From assembly GCA_031216125.1 (NCBI GenBank), contig CM062374.1:53203646-53267645 (forward strand): a stretch of DNA of 64,000 nucleotides, in the 5' to 3' direction. This document shows, one piece after another, positions 33,401 to 44,119 of this stretch. The stretch is from Dalbergia cochinchinensis (taxonomy: Eukaryota > Streptophyta > Magnoliopsida > Fabales > Fabaceae). The stretch's first letter is position 1, and every line of letters begins with the position of its first letter. The notes below the pieces were generated by a model that saw nothing but the letters and a program-made list of their open reading frames with translations, had not been told where the DNA came from and searched no databases. The position numbers and the translations under genes were made by a program.

Positions 33401-35334
33401 GTCAAAAGGCTTATTCTTGCACACGTTTTGGGAGCCAACGCACAGGTTGGTTATCTGGTTACATGGTTGTATTTATGCATGTATTATATTTATTTGAATA
33501 CACACACACACATATATAATGCATGTGTGTGTACTTCATTCTTTTCTTTTTTTTTTTTTGGCTTTTGGGATGGTGGGTGGTTCTGAAGTCTACTTATTTC
33601 TTTTCAAAATTCAGAAGCGACATCGTCTCCACAGAGAAGAAATGGTGAAAAATATGTCAAGGCAGTTTAATGAACATGTGAAGACCACCTCTGATTCGCC
33701 TGTTAATTTTAGGGATATATTTGCTTCCGAACTTTTTGGACTAGCCATGAAGCAGGTGAGTCTATTTTTCAAATTAGACCGAACTTACATTTTTCTGCTA
33801 TGTAATATCAGAATATAGAATAAGGGTTTTGCTATCTCAACACCCAATTTTCTCAAACACCCAAACACTCCACTCACAATACATATGGGTCCCACCACTT
33901 ACTTTTTTTTCTAACTTATTCTCTCTCCATCACTCCTCTCACATCAGATGACCACACATTACACCCACGTGAATAACCCATGCATGTCAAGATATCATTT
34001 TCCATAGAATAATTCTTACAAGACTGAGTGTGGGGAATTTGCAGGGTGTCGGAACTGATCCAGAATCCATTTATGTGGAAGATTTCGGAAGTATAATATC
34101 AAGACAGGACATATACCAGATTCTAGTTATTGACATAATGGAGGGTGCAATTGAGGTGGACTGGCGAGATTTCTTTCCATACTTGAGATGGGTTCCAAAT
34201 AGGACTATGGAGGCAAAGATTCAGAGAATGTGCTTCCGCAGAAAAGCTGTCATGAAAGCTTTGATCAATGAGCAGAAGCAGCGAATTGCTTCGGGAAAGG
34301 TAAGAGTTTTCTAGTGTACAACTCAAATTCAATCTGTGCAGAGCCTGAGATAGAGTTACCCTGATTTGATTTTTTGAAATGTTACAGGAAGTGAATTGTT
34401 ATATTGACCACCTATTATCAGAAGCAAAAGAACTAAGTGAAGACCAAATTACCATGCTGCTTTGGGAGACCATTATCGAAACATCAGATACTACATTAGT
34501 CACAACGGAATGGGCTATGTATGAACTTGCTAAAGACAAAAATCGTCAGGTTGTTGGCTTATCTTTGTGTTTGGATGACTAAACTCTAAATTATTCTACT
34601 GTTTGCCCTTGGTTCATTTACTCTAGTGGTTTCTGCCATTCTGTGTATCTAATCGACAGTGTCACTGGTCTCCTCCCTGTTTGTATGTATGGCAGGATCG
34701 TCTGTATGCGGAGCTCCAAAGTGTATGTGGAACTGAAAAGGTTACAGAAGATCATTTATCTAAGTTGCCTTATTTAGGGGCTGTATTCCATGAAACTATA
34801 AGGAAGTACAGTCCAGCTCCGATTGTCCCACTAAGACATGTTGATGAAGATACTCAAGTTGGAGGATATCATATTCCTGCTGGAAGCGAGGTCCTTTCTA
34901 TATTTCTTTCTGAGTTCACTAGTTTATTGACTTTATTCTTTGCGTAGTGTGCAAATATGAGTCCCAGAAATGACAGGCTCATTTAATTTGAACAGATTGC
35001 TATAAACATATATGGGTGTAACATGGACAAGAACCTGTGGGAGAATCCTCATCAGTGGATGCCGGAGAGGTTTCTTGGTGACAAGTATGACGCCATGGAT
35101 TTGTACAAGACCATGGCCTTTGGAGCAGGGAAGAGGGTGTGCGCCGGCGCTCTGCAGGCCCAGTTGATTGCATGCTCCGCCATTGGCAGATTGGTTCAGG
35201 AATTTGAGTGGGAGCTTGGGCAAGGAGAGGGGGAGAATGTGGATACGGTGGGCCTTACCACCCACAGGCTGCACCCCTTGCTAGTAAAGGTCAAGCCGAG
35301 AATGAAAGCAGTGAAGGAGATGAACCAGTGCTAA
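30422..35334 (+). CDS. KO: ent-Kaurene oxidase (cytochrome P450 CYP701A)
   Basis: This P450 oxidises ent-kaurene in three steps to ent-kaurenoic acid, an early step of gibberellin synthesis; family members sit in the plastid envelope or ER. Exons: 30422-30548, 30752-30903, 33284-33445, 33615-33755, 34045-34299, 34388-34549, 34696-34890, 34996-35334. All introns are GT-AG and the spliced frame gives 510 aa, normal for the family. A hydrophobic N-terminal anchor (about residues 8-27) precedes the proline-containing hinge KVPGVPVIGN. Also seen: I-helix ETSDTT (310-315), K-helix ETIR (366-369), PERF (421-424) and the haem-binding FGAGKRVCAG with Cys447. Long stretches such as VDWRDFFPYL and NVDTVGLTT are typical of CYP701A. 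The start at 30422 gives the family-like MDIL; an in-frame ATG at 30380 would add 14 residues. Intron 2 (2,380 bp) is enlarged by repeats. It appears intact. Confidence 0.94.
31437..31733. repeat. Cluster of AAATCGCTANNTAGCGATTT palindromes in KO intron 2
   Basis: Three 20-nt palindromic units occur at 31614-31633 (centre TATGTA), 31653-31672 (AAATCGCTACATAGCGATTT) and 31714-31733 (one arm mutated to aaatcac). A degenerate unit lies at 31437-31456 and separated half-sites lie near 31510-31532. Each unit could form a short hairpin. The function is unknown; the cluster probably belongs to an inserted element. Confidence 0.85.
31890..32893. mobile_element. TIR element in KO intron 2 with internal tandem duplication
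   Basis: Inverted ends of about 50 bp: the left (31890-31943) has ttagtcct, gagtcattt, ttttggtccct and aaaattt; the complement of the right (32843-32893) has ttagtccct, aagtcattt, ttttggtccct and aaaattt. Inside, a unit of about 272 bp is duplicated in tandem (from 31941 and from 32213), sharing tttgttttgtttttagtc, ttctatctttttgt, atatggcgttt and gaattaaattaaat. It is non-coding. The ends resemble non-autonomous TIR elements, but no TSD was found. Confidence 0.7.
33827..34008 (+). mobile_element. MITE in KO intron 4
   Basis: It starts ggttttgctatctcaa and includes atatgggtcccaccactta, a T-run, ctaacttattctctctccatcactcctctcac and acacccacgtg...catgcatgtcaa. The same ordered blocks occur in reverse in intron 7 of the AP2 gene (about 51490-51690). 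It is non-coding and its TSD is not evident. Confidence 0.65.
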
Positions 35335-35427
35335 ATTTGCTTGCCATATATCTGCTAAGTGTACCTCATAAATCTTATCGTGCTCTGAAGTCTGAATATT
35401 GACAAACATTACCGAAGAATTTTGTTT

Positions 35428-35433
35428 AATAAA
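35428..35433 (+). terminator. Poly(A) signal of KO
   Basis: AATAAA lies 94 bp after the stop codon, in the position expected for a plant polyadenylation signal. Confidence 0.5.
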
Positions 35434-36864
35434 ATGAAAATGAGTGCGGTTTTTATCATATTTGGTGTCCTTGTATATTATTCTTCTTGATCTATATAAA
35501 CCATCGTACCATATGTGGAAAATTAGAAAATTGATTTAATAATAATCATATTCTCATGGCTAGCAGAATAAAAAATATCCAGTCCAGTTTAGGCCAAATT
35601 AAACATGACTCCCAGCCATAAGCGCAATATCAATAGTAGTATATTTTGGTTTTGCTTCACTTTTTTTTGTCAACATGTGATTGTAAGCCACTTCTTATCA
35701 AACTGGCAGAATAATAATGCAGGGACCTTCTAGGGCCGTCAATATCTCGTGTACTAACGTATTCTTGAATATGTGTTACAGAGCTTGCTATCCTTAGTTA
35801 ACATTCTCAGAATAAAAATGTAACCATTGTTTTTAACGGGAATGCATTCCTGCGTAGGTGCCTGTTTTTTTAGCGTCTTCTTTAATTTGGAAAACATTGT
35901 GAAAATAAAATGCTAACATGAACATATCATGTGCTACCTTTAAATGCTTAATGCTTTGCTATATTTATTTTATTTTCACACGTCAATCACCGTTGCGTGT
36001 ACCCATAAATGATCACTCTTAAGAATGTTTCTTTACAAACAGTATATTTTGCTGTTCCTTTTTTTTTTTTTTTTGAAAAAATCTTTCATGTTTTCCTTTT
36101 CTGATGAACAAAAGGTTTGAGGTAGGTAAAAGTTTTGATGAGCTTTCAAATGTTGGTCCTGGTTTCTATTCATAGTATACAAAAAAAAATTCATTTTGAT
36201 CATAAGAAAAACATAGTATATATTTGACGAAAAAAATTAATATCATTATGAATTTATAAATATAATATTATATCACGTAAGCTTTCTAAGTTGTTAAATT
36301 TATTATAAAGCACATGAAATTACAAAATAATAGGTTAAATACCACGCGTAAAACTATGATTAACAAAAAAAAGGTTGTAATTTAAGGTTATTTCTCTTTT
36401 AAATTTAAAATATTGAGAAAAAAGGCATGGTCAAATGTCAATTGACAACTCACTCAATTTAAGGGCCTGTTTCTTTAATTTCTTAAGAATAGTTGTTTTA
36501 ATTAAAAACATGAAAACATTAAATAAATAAATAAGATTGTAATTAACTGAATTTTTTATAAAATCAATATTTCTATAAATAAAAATTGCGTCATTAAAAC
36601 ATTTTAAAACCAAAATAACCGCACCTTAGAGCGGTTTAAATAGCAGCGGATACATTTATCTTTGAATTTTAACTGATTTTAAAACACTATTATAAAGTGA
36701 CAAAGTTAAAATCTTTAAACAACAAGTCTCAAAAATTTAATTTATTTTAGAACTGTACTAAATAGTCTCTGTTATATATAGTTATTGATAATAACGTGTA
36801 AAATATAGTTTTGAACCTTTGGATTGCTAAATAATGTTGCTACTTGTTCCAAAGTAGAAAAGCA
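35434..36864. other. Intergenic DNA downstream of KO
   Basis: AT-rich sequence with no gene, RNA or structured repeat that I recognise. Confidence 0.5.
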
Positions 36865-39523
36865 TGTGATATCCTGGTTTTAAATAAAAAAGATTAGAAA
36901 ATTTTTTGAACCAGGAAAAATGTCATTTGCTTTTATCTATTATTTCGAGTCTTAAATTTTACTATGTCTGAATTCAACACGTTAGAGGACTATATAATAA
37001 AACCACATTCTTGAGATCAAAAGTTCTGGTAATTGTTCTAAAAAATAAAAGTTAAAGAATGATTTTTAATGAATTTTATGAAACCTTTAAACATTTCATT
37101 TTTAGCATGGAAAAAAAAATCGGACCGGACCAGCTGATTCAACGAATAACCGATCACCTGGCCAGTCCAGTTAAGATCAAAAAATCAGAGGGAGTCAAAA
37201 CCAGGCAAAATCAGTGAACTGGACCAGTTTGAAATTTTTTTGTTCAAAACTTAAATATTGATATCTTGTAGCAGTCATAGAGCAAAAAACGAAAAAAATG
37301 GGACCAAAGAATAGCACTAATAAAGATTGAGTTGTTCTTCTCTCGTCGCCATTCGTATTGCTCACCATAAACTTTGTTGGTCACTAACAAATATTATTTT
37401 TAAATACTTTATGACCGTGTTGTGAGGCTGAGACTAGAGAAATTTTATATAAATTATTTTTTTTTATAGACCTATGAATATTTTTTTTGTTTTGATCATA
37501 TTAATATTAATGATTTAATATATTTTTTTATATTCTAATTAATCATATGTGTATATATATGTATAATATTCTGGTTGAACCGGTTGGATCTCTAAACCTT
37601 TGAATTAGTAATTTGATGGCTCGATACCAGGTCTGATTTTTTGTTCCTTGGTTTTTAGCCTACAATTTTATAAAATCTCAGAAACTTCCAAATTTAAACT
37701 AAAATCTAAAATTTGGATTATGATTTGTTGGGATTTTAACTTTTATGATATTTTATTTGAATATAAATGGGAGTATTTCCTTATAACTCTCTATTAACTT
37801 ATTTACATTTATATAAATAAATGAGTATTGAGATAACTCAGTCTAATATATACCAACACTTGAATTATAGCTCAAAGTTGAGGGAAAAATAGTTCTGGAA
37901 AGCACTGTAGCTCTCAATGACTGCTGCAGTAGTCAAGGAACAGTAAAGCGATGCAGGTGTAGATTTTATGCTCTCTAATGAGTGCTACAGTGGACAAAAA
38001 TTAGATAAAAACCCACAATTTGGGGTTCAAACCATTAAAACACCCTCAAACCCCTCTCAAACACAAAAACACTGCCTCCCAACCTTGTTTCACCCTAAAA
38101 ACTCCAGTTCTTCCATTTCTTTCAAATTTAACTTGGAATTTTTGTATCCTTCAAGCTTAAAAGTATGTTAACTTGCTAGTTTTGCTTCATTTCCTTCAAG
38201 TTTTCCTTGTTTAAGGGTGGTTCTCTATGCTTCTCAAGGAAGAGAACTTTTCTACCTTATTAGAGATGGATTTTGAGTATTTAGAGGTTTTAGAGGTTGA
38301 TTTAGAGTTCTATTGCTTCCATGTCAGATATTGTTGTAGTTTCTATTTCCAAGTGTCCTATTGGTGTAAAGTCTTCATTATTCACCCCACCAGGTGAGTG
38401 GGTTTGCATATGTGATCTCTATGTTATGCATTAGAATTATCTTCATAAAAATATGATTTACTGCTTGATTTTTAGAGATTTCTGCAAAAAGAAGTTTGAG
38501 ATTATTGTTGGATTGTATATTTTGAACTATTGATTTTAGAGCATGAAACATATTTTTTATAAAACTCATGGGACCATATGTGTTAAACTGATTTTAAGTG
38601 TATTTGATGGCAATTATGAATATGGAAAACTTTTTTGAATGTTAAACTGAAGTCTAGAAATGGTTTATACACATAAAATAGTTTTATACCTAGATGTGCA
38701 GTTTAGAGAAGATAATAGAATTATGATTGTAAACTTTACTATTTTGAAGTATGACATTGAGTTTTCTAGTTTATGAAAAATATGGTAGTGGAGATGTGAT
38801 ATAGAAGTTTAATTAAAGGATTTTAGAGCATGAATCTTCATGAGATTCAGAGCAGTTGATGGTTACATATTCCATGGGCTTTAGGAATTATAATGTCTAC
38901 AAAGGGTGATTCCTTGTACATAATTGCATAGCCACAATTATGCTAAGATTATACTAGTAGAATCGGATAGATTCAAAGCTCACAGAGAATTAAAAAATTT
39001 TAGGGGTCTCCAGATTTAGATAGATTTATTTAATTAATTTAGATAGTAGCTATAGAGAAAGAGACAGTGAGTTAACAACTGTTCAAACGATCATTAACCT
39101 TAGTATCAAGTTACCCTAAAGGCAATTTCATAGAGCAGGGACATGGGACCTAGTTAGGTGCCCGATTCGGGTTCTTGAGAAACCCACAAAGTAGAGAGTT
39201 TAATTGTTATAACTATTTATTATACATTATCATGGTTTACTGTTTCTCTATTAGCTACTACACGATAAGTGGTGTCCCATGGAAGGGGGTTTTAGGTAAA
39301 GACTCACTTACTAAGTTTTGAATAAAAGCTCACCCCTCTCTTTTTTCCTCCATTATAGATATAATAACTACTATAGGTTCTTCACAGCCTCCTTCTTCAC
39401 AGCAGCAGTAGAGTTTAGCTGGTAAGCTTCACTTAAGTGAAGCATTCTTATTTTGTTTAGAGTACTTCAGTACAATATAGGTAGAATTTTAGCCATAGAG
39501 CATGTTTTGCATATCATTCTCTA
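36865..39523 (+). mobile_element. Solo LTR-A (copy 5), left part
   Basis: It starts TGTGATATCC and follows the family order: ttctgagatcaaaag-type block, gatttttaatgaattttatga, palindromic segment (37890-37990, cactgtagctctc, ctgctgcagtag), gataaaaaccc, ggtgagtgggtt, and agcttcacttaagtgaagc. It is cut at CTCTA (39519-39523) by the gypsy element and resumes at 46429. Without its two insertions it would be about 2.4 kb. No flanking TSD could be confirmed (AAGCA on the left, ACCTC on the right). Confidence 0.75.
37107..37651. mobile_element. hAT-like element with 8-bp TSD in LTR-A
   Basis: 545 bp flanked by exact TTTTTAGC duplications (37099-37106 and 37652-37659) within solo LTR-A copy 5. The left end reads atggaaaaaaaaatcgg and the complement of the right end reads ccaaggaacaaaaaatcag. 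The subterminal parts contain gaccggaccag and gaaccggtt words like those of the element at 5535-6108, so the two belong to one family or to closely related ones. Confidence 0.8.
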
Positions 39524-40640
39524 TGTCACAACCCGACTTGTTACTAAAATTAACTCTAATGTTCAACATAAGGATCATAGGATCTGAACCCACTCACCAT
39601 TTAATGCCGGGAGTATGTGGGCCCCACCAACTTGACCTAAAGAGCTTGGAATGGCACCAACAACTGCCATGGAGCAACCATAACTCTAGATTAATGCTTA
39701 AAAATCTCTAGAGAGTTCTATTCTAACTCTACTAAAATTAGGGAAACACCCCCACTTGACAAAAATGAGAAAAATAATCGGTCCAAATCCAAGATCATAG
39801 AGAAATAAAGACATAATCTAATAACATGAACTTACCTTGAAGCTTGGAATGATGGATTGGAGAGAATTTAAGAGAAAGAGAGAAAAAATGGAGGAGAAGG
39901 GAGAGAATCGCGTTTCTGCGTTCTTCTCCATGATTTGGGGATTTTAAACTCTCACTGACACCGCTATAGCGGTATATGACCGCTATAGCGGTCTAACAGT
40001 GTCTGACGGTCACTTATGACCACTATAGCGGTACTCTCACTCCCATTGCTTAACTCGACTGGTCACTTATGACCACTATAGCAGACTCACGCAAGAACTC
40101 TCAAACAAGGCTGGTGACTATATGGTTCTTGGACCGCTTATAGCAAGTGACAAAGAACTCCTAACAACTCCCAACTTCTGTGTTTTTCAGTCATTCTAGC
40201 ATCTGGGTTGTCCCAACACTCACTTATTTACATTTATTAATTTTAAGTTAACCATTAACTTTAAAACATAAATGTAAATAAGGAAATACCCCCCATTTAG
40301 ATTCAAATAAAATATCACAAAAATCAAAACTCCATCAAATCAGAATCCAAATTTTGGGTTTTAGTTCAAATCCGGGAATTTCCGAGATTTTCTAAACTTG
40401 TGGGCTAACAACGAAACATTTGCAGGTTTCATAAAATTCCTTAAAAATCACCTTTCAACTTGTTTTCCCTCAAGGAACAATTATCGGGACTTTTGATCCC
40501 AAGAATATGGTTCTGTCATATAGCCTCCAAGGAGGTGTAGGATCCAAACTTAGTAAAATTTTGGACCCGACAGTGGTTCTCAGGGAATCCTTGAGACTAT
40601 ATAGAACCTTACTGTTGACCCGTGTACCTCGGGTATCACA
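39524..40640 (-). mobile_element. 3' LTR of gypsy A
   Basis: On the minus strand it starts TGTGATACCCGAGG right after the polypurine tract and ends GGGTTGTGACA. Most of it is nearly identical to 45356-46423. The middle (matching about 44150-45350 of the 5' LTR) is deleted at about 39541. It contains palindromes at 39960-39973 and 39979-39992 (ACCGCTATAGCGGT) and 40019-40032 (one mismatch). Confidence 0.85.
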
Positions 40641-40655
40641 TTCTCCCCCCCTTAA
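40641..40655 (-). other. Polypurine tract of gypsy A
   Basis: The minus strand reads ttaaggggggggagaa directly before the LTR start TGTGATACC. Confidence 0.8.
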
Positions 40656-40676
40656 AAGAGATTTGATCCCCAAATC

Positions 40677-42035
40677 TTAAAACATACCTTGAGGAGGAAA
40701 AAGGTGTGGATACTTGATCCTCATAGCTTCTTCAGTTTCCCACGTGGCTTCCTCACCGGAGTGGTTTCTCCAAATGACCTTTACTGAAGCTACTTCCTTT
40801 GAACGAAGCTTCTTGATCTGTCGATCCACGATGGCAACCGATTCCTCTTCATAAGACAAGTCCTTATCAACTTGAATCGCTTATAGAGTGAGTACGTGAG
40901 ATTCATCGGGCATATACTTTCTGAGCATGCTGACATGAAATACCAGGTGTATCTCTGATAAACTGGGAGGCAGTGCCAACCTGTAGGCCACAGTTCCAAC
41001 CATCTCTAGAATCACAAACGGGCCGATATAGTGTGGATTCAACTTTCCCCGCTTACCGAACCTCACTACTCCCTTCATGGGAGACACCCTCAGAAACACG
41101 TGATCATCGACAACAAACTCTAAATCTCTACGCCGGTTATCTGCATAAGATTTCTGTCTAGATTGAGCCGCCAACAATCGCTCTCTAATTAGCTAAACTT
41201 TCTCTAAGGTCTCTTGTACTAGATTTGGGCCTAAGGCCTTAGCTTCCCCAAGCTCAAACCATCCAACTGGAGATCTACAGCGTCTACCATACAACGCTTC
41301 AAATGGTGCCATCTGGATACTAGCTTGATAATTGTTGTTATATGAGAACTTTATCAGTGGCAAGTGGTCACACCAACTCCCACCAAAATCTAACACGCAA
41401 GCTCTAAGTATGTCCTCTAAAGTTTGGATCGTTCTTTCTGATTGGCCATCTATCTGTGGATGGAAAGCTATGGTCAAATCCACTCGAGTCCCGAGAGCTT
41501 CTTGAAATGCGCTCCAGAACCTCGAAGTGAACTGGGACCCTCTATCTAATATGATTGACACCGGCACTCCATGAAGTTGAACAATCTCGTCTATGTAAAG
41601 TCGAAAGCATACCGAAATGCATCAAGGTCGTCTTCATTGGTAGGAAATGAGCAGACTTGGTCATCCTATCTACAATGACCCATATAGAATCAAAGCCTCT
41701 AGTGGTACGAGGCAACCCGACTACAAAGTCCATGGTTATCCTCTTCCACTTCTACTCTGGGATCTTTATCTATTGAAGTAAGCCCGCAGGCTTTTGGTGC
41801 TCAGCCTTAACTTGCTGACACACCAAACACCGTGCCACATAGTCACCAATGTCTCTCCATATAGGTGGTGCCTCCAAATCTGAACTTGCGAAACTGAAAG
41901 ATCAGCAGAATAGAACACATAACCTGCTCGGGGTTTTAAGGATGTCCTTAATGCCCGAAACACTCTGACATGATGCTCTAGTTGTACAAACTGATACTCT
42001 AGAAAACAATGCCATCTTGAAGGCCATTGTTCCAC
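40677..42035 (-). pseudogene. Gypsy integrase and chromodomain remnant
   Basis: Read on the minus strand: a broken zinc-binding and linker region (42035-41766) that in a shifted frame gives VCQQVKAEHQKPAGLLQ. Then come MDFVVGLPR (41733-41542, first catalytic Asp), ILDRGSQFTSRFW (second Asp) and FHPQIDGQSERTIQ (catalytic Glu; frame 41567-41193). Next is the C-terminal block with LRVSPMKGVVRFGKRGKL and HLVFHVSMLRKY (41177-40881), and finally a chromodomain, SVKVIWRNHSGEEATWE...KYPHLFPP (40859-40677), ending in a stop. Several frameshifts separate these pieces. It is close to the integrase at 20.9-22.0 kb but clearly diverged. Confidence 0.88.
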
Positions 42036-42054
42036 ATTTAATCAAGATGCCGCT

Positions 42055-43900
42055 TGTCACATCCTGGGGCCTCACACCGGGGCAATTCTCCTATCAAGGT
42101 GATAATGGCTCTAATTGTGACACTTGCACCTGGTGACTTCGCCTTTAAAGGCAGCCCTTATCCCGGTGCAAGTCCTGGTTGAGCATCTATGCTCTGCTGC
42201 CTCTTGCGCACGTGAGCTCACAAAAATGAGGCTAAATGAAATTCTTGTCCTTGCTTCGGTTCTCTTTTTCTTGTGTCTGATATCAACTAATACCATAGGG
42301 ACTCCCAATCCTCGGTTTCTAAACTTTCTCACTCTCTACGCACATCTCATGCATGGAAAACAAACTACTCTATATGCTCACATAGAGAGATGCAAAACAA
42401 GATGACATTCATATCTATTACTTTCCATCAGTATTTTTTTTTAAACTTTCCAAATCATGTTTCTATAACGCTATCTCAAGCAAGGCTATTATGCAAACAC
42501 ATGAGATTCTATTTCATGTCACACCACATTTGAAAACTTTTCATCGTAATTTAACCAAGCTACTTGCTATGGGCATAAAACAAACTATTAAAAGAAACTT
42601 GCATCCAAATCTCTTAAATATCAGTCAAGCAAAACACATTTCGAAGTTCCCTCTTCACATAAAATAAACTAATTGTAGAAATGCAAGGTTGACAAAACTT
42701 TTGAGAAATGAAAATCCTTTTATCTAGAATTACAAAATTTTGGCTAACAACCCCACTGTCGTAAAACTCCTTTCAAGGTGCTAACAAAGTTCTCAAACCT
42801 CATGCTTAACAAACATAAACATATCATTCATTCACCCAAGTCATAAAGATGATGAAACATGTTGGCCTATCATAAGGACATGCAAAACCATGCACCAGGG
42901 TCCTAAATGTTATACCATGTGCAAGTATTCTCTAGTTCAATTCTCAGTCTATGGAGTTCAAAACTAACTATCCACGTACTTGTTTCCAATCAATAGAACT
43001 CACACGGCAAGTAGTGAGTATGAAAACCCATTACTTTGCAAAGACATTTCCTAAACATCATATTCCTTATTCTACTTACACAAGCACATGTGGTCATAAG
43101 TTCTCATTACTCATTCCTTTAAGTTCTAAATCCAGATGTGGAATAGTTTCCTACTTATGCCAAACTAGCCTGGCAATTCATGTCATATGGTTAACTTACT
43201 CTACATGCATATCACATTCATAGCATGCCCGAGCACCAAACCAAACATAAATCATGCAACAATGCATCTTTAGGAGCATGGCATACAAGACATTCATAGC
43301 ATCAAAGTCAACTTCAACCATTTTAACATATCAAAACTAAGCATCACCCCTACGATATGCCCATATGCATGATTCGTGCTCTCATTGGGATTCTACCCAA
43401 TAACTATAGGTTACTCTCATGCGAACTCTCTTCCTCATGCGAACTCTCTCCCTCTTGATATCGAGTTTCTCTACTTTTTTGGCTCGTAGCCCTTTGAGAT
43501 AACAGGTAATCATTCCTCTTGTGCTCTCTGTGACTTTACTCATAGCTGGTGGGTGTGCCTCACAGGCACTAACCTCCATAGGGTTTTCGCTTGCCTCGCA
43601 ACTAGGGGTGACCAACCGTTCGTGATCAACTCATTATTCTACCGGTAGTTATCTTGACCTCTTTGTGATAATGGGACACGCTCTGGGAGTAATCGGTGAG
43701 GAGTGGCCAAGCTAATGGTACCCACGATCACTCGACTAAGCTAACTTTTTCTGCTTTTGCTTCCTCTTAATGCACTCCAGCTTGGTCGTGCTTTCTAAGT
43801 ATCTCTAACATGTTCGAGATGGCCCACTTGAGGTGCCATACTTAACCGGTACAACTAACGTGGTGCTACTGCGGTGACGACAATCATCAAGCGGCATAGC
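42055..43900. other. Non-coding interior of gypsy A, origin unclear
   Basis: It replaces gag-pol. The left edge, TGTCACATCCTGG, looks like the complement of an LTR end (...GGATGTGACA), suggesting part of another LTR inserted or recombined here. I could not find a matching right edge or TSD. Near 43902 the minus strand has atgccgc, where gag should start, but that frame ends after about 34 codons. Open frames inside (for example 42124-42405) show no domain. Confidence 0.5.
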
Positions 43901-44103
43901 GCACCCAAAAAGGAAAGATAAGGATAGAAAGCTGAATCAAGAATTCCAAGGAAATGACAAAGACTCTAACTGGACCTTGACATGACTGACTCCTCTTATA
44001 GGCCTCAAATAACATCACGTTGGTGCAAATGGTCGCGGTTCCATTCACATAAACGTCATGCTACTTGTGGACACTTGCTCCAGTACCATGCAGGGAAACC
44101 TAA

Positions 44104-44116
44104 GCTCTGATACCAA
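44104..44116 (-). other. Primer-binding site of gypsy A
   Basis: The minus strand reads TTGGTATCAGAGC, the standard complement of initiator-Met tRNA, three bases after the 5' LTR end ...GGGTCATGACA. Confidence 0.85.
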
Positions 44117-44119
44117 CTT

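Noticed and set aside
33254..33818. Longer open frames starting or ending beyond KO exons 3 and 4
   Set aside because: Their ends run into introns; the true coding parts are the exon segments bounded by GT-AG.
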